Of a stretch of 64,000 nucleotides of DNA, positions 63,859 to 64,000 are shown piece after piece. Below the pieces are notes generated by a model, which had not been told where the DNA came from, made no database searches, and saw only the letters and a program-made list of their open reading frames with translations. Position 1 is the first letter of the stretch; every line of letters begins with the position of its first letter. The translations under genes and the position numbers were made by a program. This stretch comes from Chitinophaga sp. CF118 (GTDB lineage: Bacteria > Bacteroidota > Bacteroidia > Chitinophagales > Chitinophagaceae). The stretch covers positions 207,408 through 271,407 of the forward strand of contig NZ_FOMK01000007.1 in NCBI RefSeq assembly GCF_900112615.1, in the 5' to 3' direction.

Positions 63859-63913
63859 ATAAAGCATATATAAAGCATATGTGAAGCATATATAAAGCAT
63901 AAATAAAGCATAC
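63859..63913. repeat. Five tandem 11-bp repeats upstream of rsr
   Basis: Five head-to-tail copies of ATAAAGCATAT (variants GTGAAGCATAT, ATAAAGCATAA, ATAAAGCATAC) without spacers, at a period of one helical turn. They begin about 158 bp upstream of the rsr start. The arrangement suggests cooperative binding of a regulator on one DNA face. Confidence 0.75.
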
Positions 63914-64000
63914 TTCTAGTCACCCAATAAGGGACTGATGTTTCGCTAAAAATAACTTGGAGATCAGAAGAAGGCTGCAGGATTTGAAGATGAGCCGTAA
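63914..64000. other. Window edge, unresolved
   Basis: Either the end of a minus-strand gene (an open frame ends in TGA, plus-strand TCA at 63917-63919) or the beginning of a plus-strand gene (ATG at 63990, MSR...). Too short to decide. Confidence 0.25.

Noticed and set aside
63859..63913. CRISPR array or plasmid iterons
   Set aside because: Units are 11 bp with no spacers and there are no cas or rep genes.

Overview
The window looks like a chromosomal segment of a Bacteroidota bacterium, most likely Chitinophagaceae (Chitinophaga-like). The evidence is a SusC/SusD pair behind an ECF sigma factor and FecR anti-sigma factor, NrtR-type arabinose control, many lipoproteins, -7 boxes of the TAnnTTTG type, and few Shine-Dalgarno sequences. 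I saw no insertion sequence, prophage or CRISPR array. Gene order looks like ordinary chromosome with several compact stress and nutrient modules.

Layout. 1-0.7 kb: truncated CLC-type fluoride exporter behind a fluoride riboswitch. 0.7-9 kb: PAP2 phosphatase, metallophosphoesterase, and an RND efflux operon (TolC, permease, adaptor). 9.1-12.9 kb: LytTR response regulator, hybrid histidine kinase and two small Lys/Ala-rich secreted proteins, each with a similar 21-bp-spaced direct repeat upstream. 12.9-20.2 kb: guanine deaminase, ClpB, and two DUF3857/transglutaminase-like proteins, one without catalytic residues. 20.3-22.9 kb: QueG, RBBP9-like hydrolase, lipoprotein. 22.9-27.8 kb: araBDA with a NrtR/AraR-type regulator. 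27.9-35.9 kb: HAD protein, Cys-motif membrane protein, YgiD-like dioxygenase, DAACS symporter, DUF218 protein, amidohydrolase, and a cystathionine gamma-synthase-like enzyme behind a SAM-I riboswitch and terminator. 36-43.4 kb: a TetR regulator between a Rossmann-fold protein and a second RND efflux operon; the same 19-bp palindrome lies at both of its flanks. 43.4-54.3 kb: SGNH hydrolase, a LuxR-type regulator with a degenerate receiver, a sigma/FecR/SusC/SusD locus, and a BamA-like barrel. 54.4-58.1 kb: orphan FecR, a second Cys-motif protein, a CPA1 antiporter. 58.1-61.6 kb: a nitric-oxide module (group III truncated haemoglobin, quinol NO reductase, NsrR-like Rrf2 regulator) with shared AT-rich palindromes.

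The most striking part is 61.66-64 kb. A Ro60/Rsr (TROVE plus vWA) gene is followed, on the same strand, by three abutting RNA-like elements of about 135 nt and then a strong intrinsic terminator. Each element has long complementary outer and inner arms, a conserved G(U/C)CGUA block, a UACUUCG block and a tRNA-like T arm. The middle element has a circularly permuted tRNA order (T arm, acceptor closed by a GCAA loop, D arm), the arrangement known for bacterial YrlA Y RNAs. The first element instead carries an Ile-like GAU anticodon hairpin in normal order. Upstream of the Ro gene lie five exact 11-bp tandem repeats and a TGCGCAG direct repeat, probably its control region.
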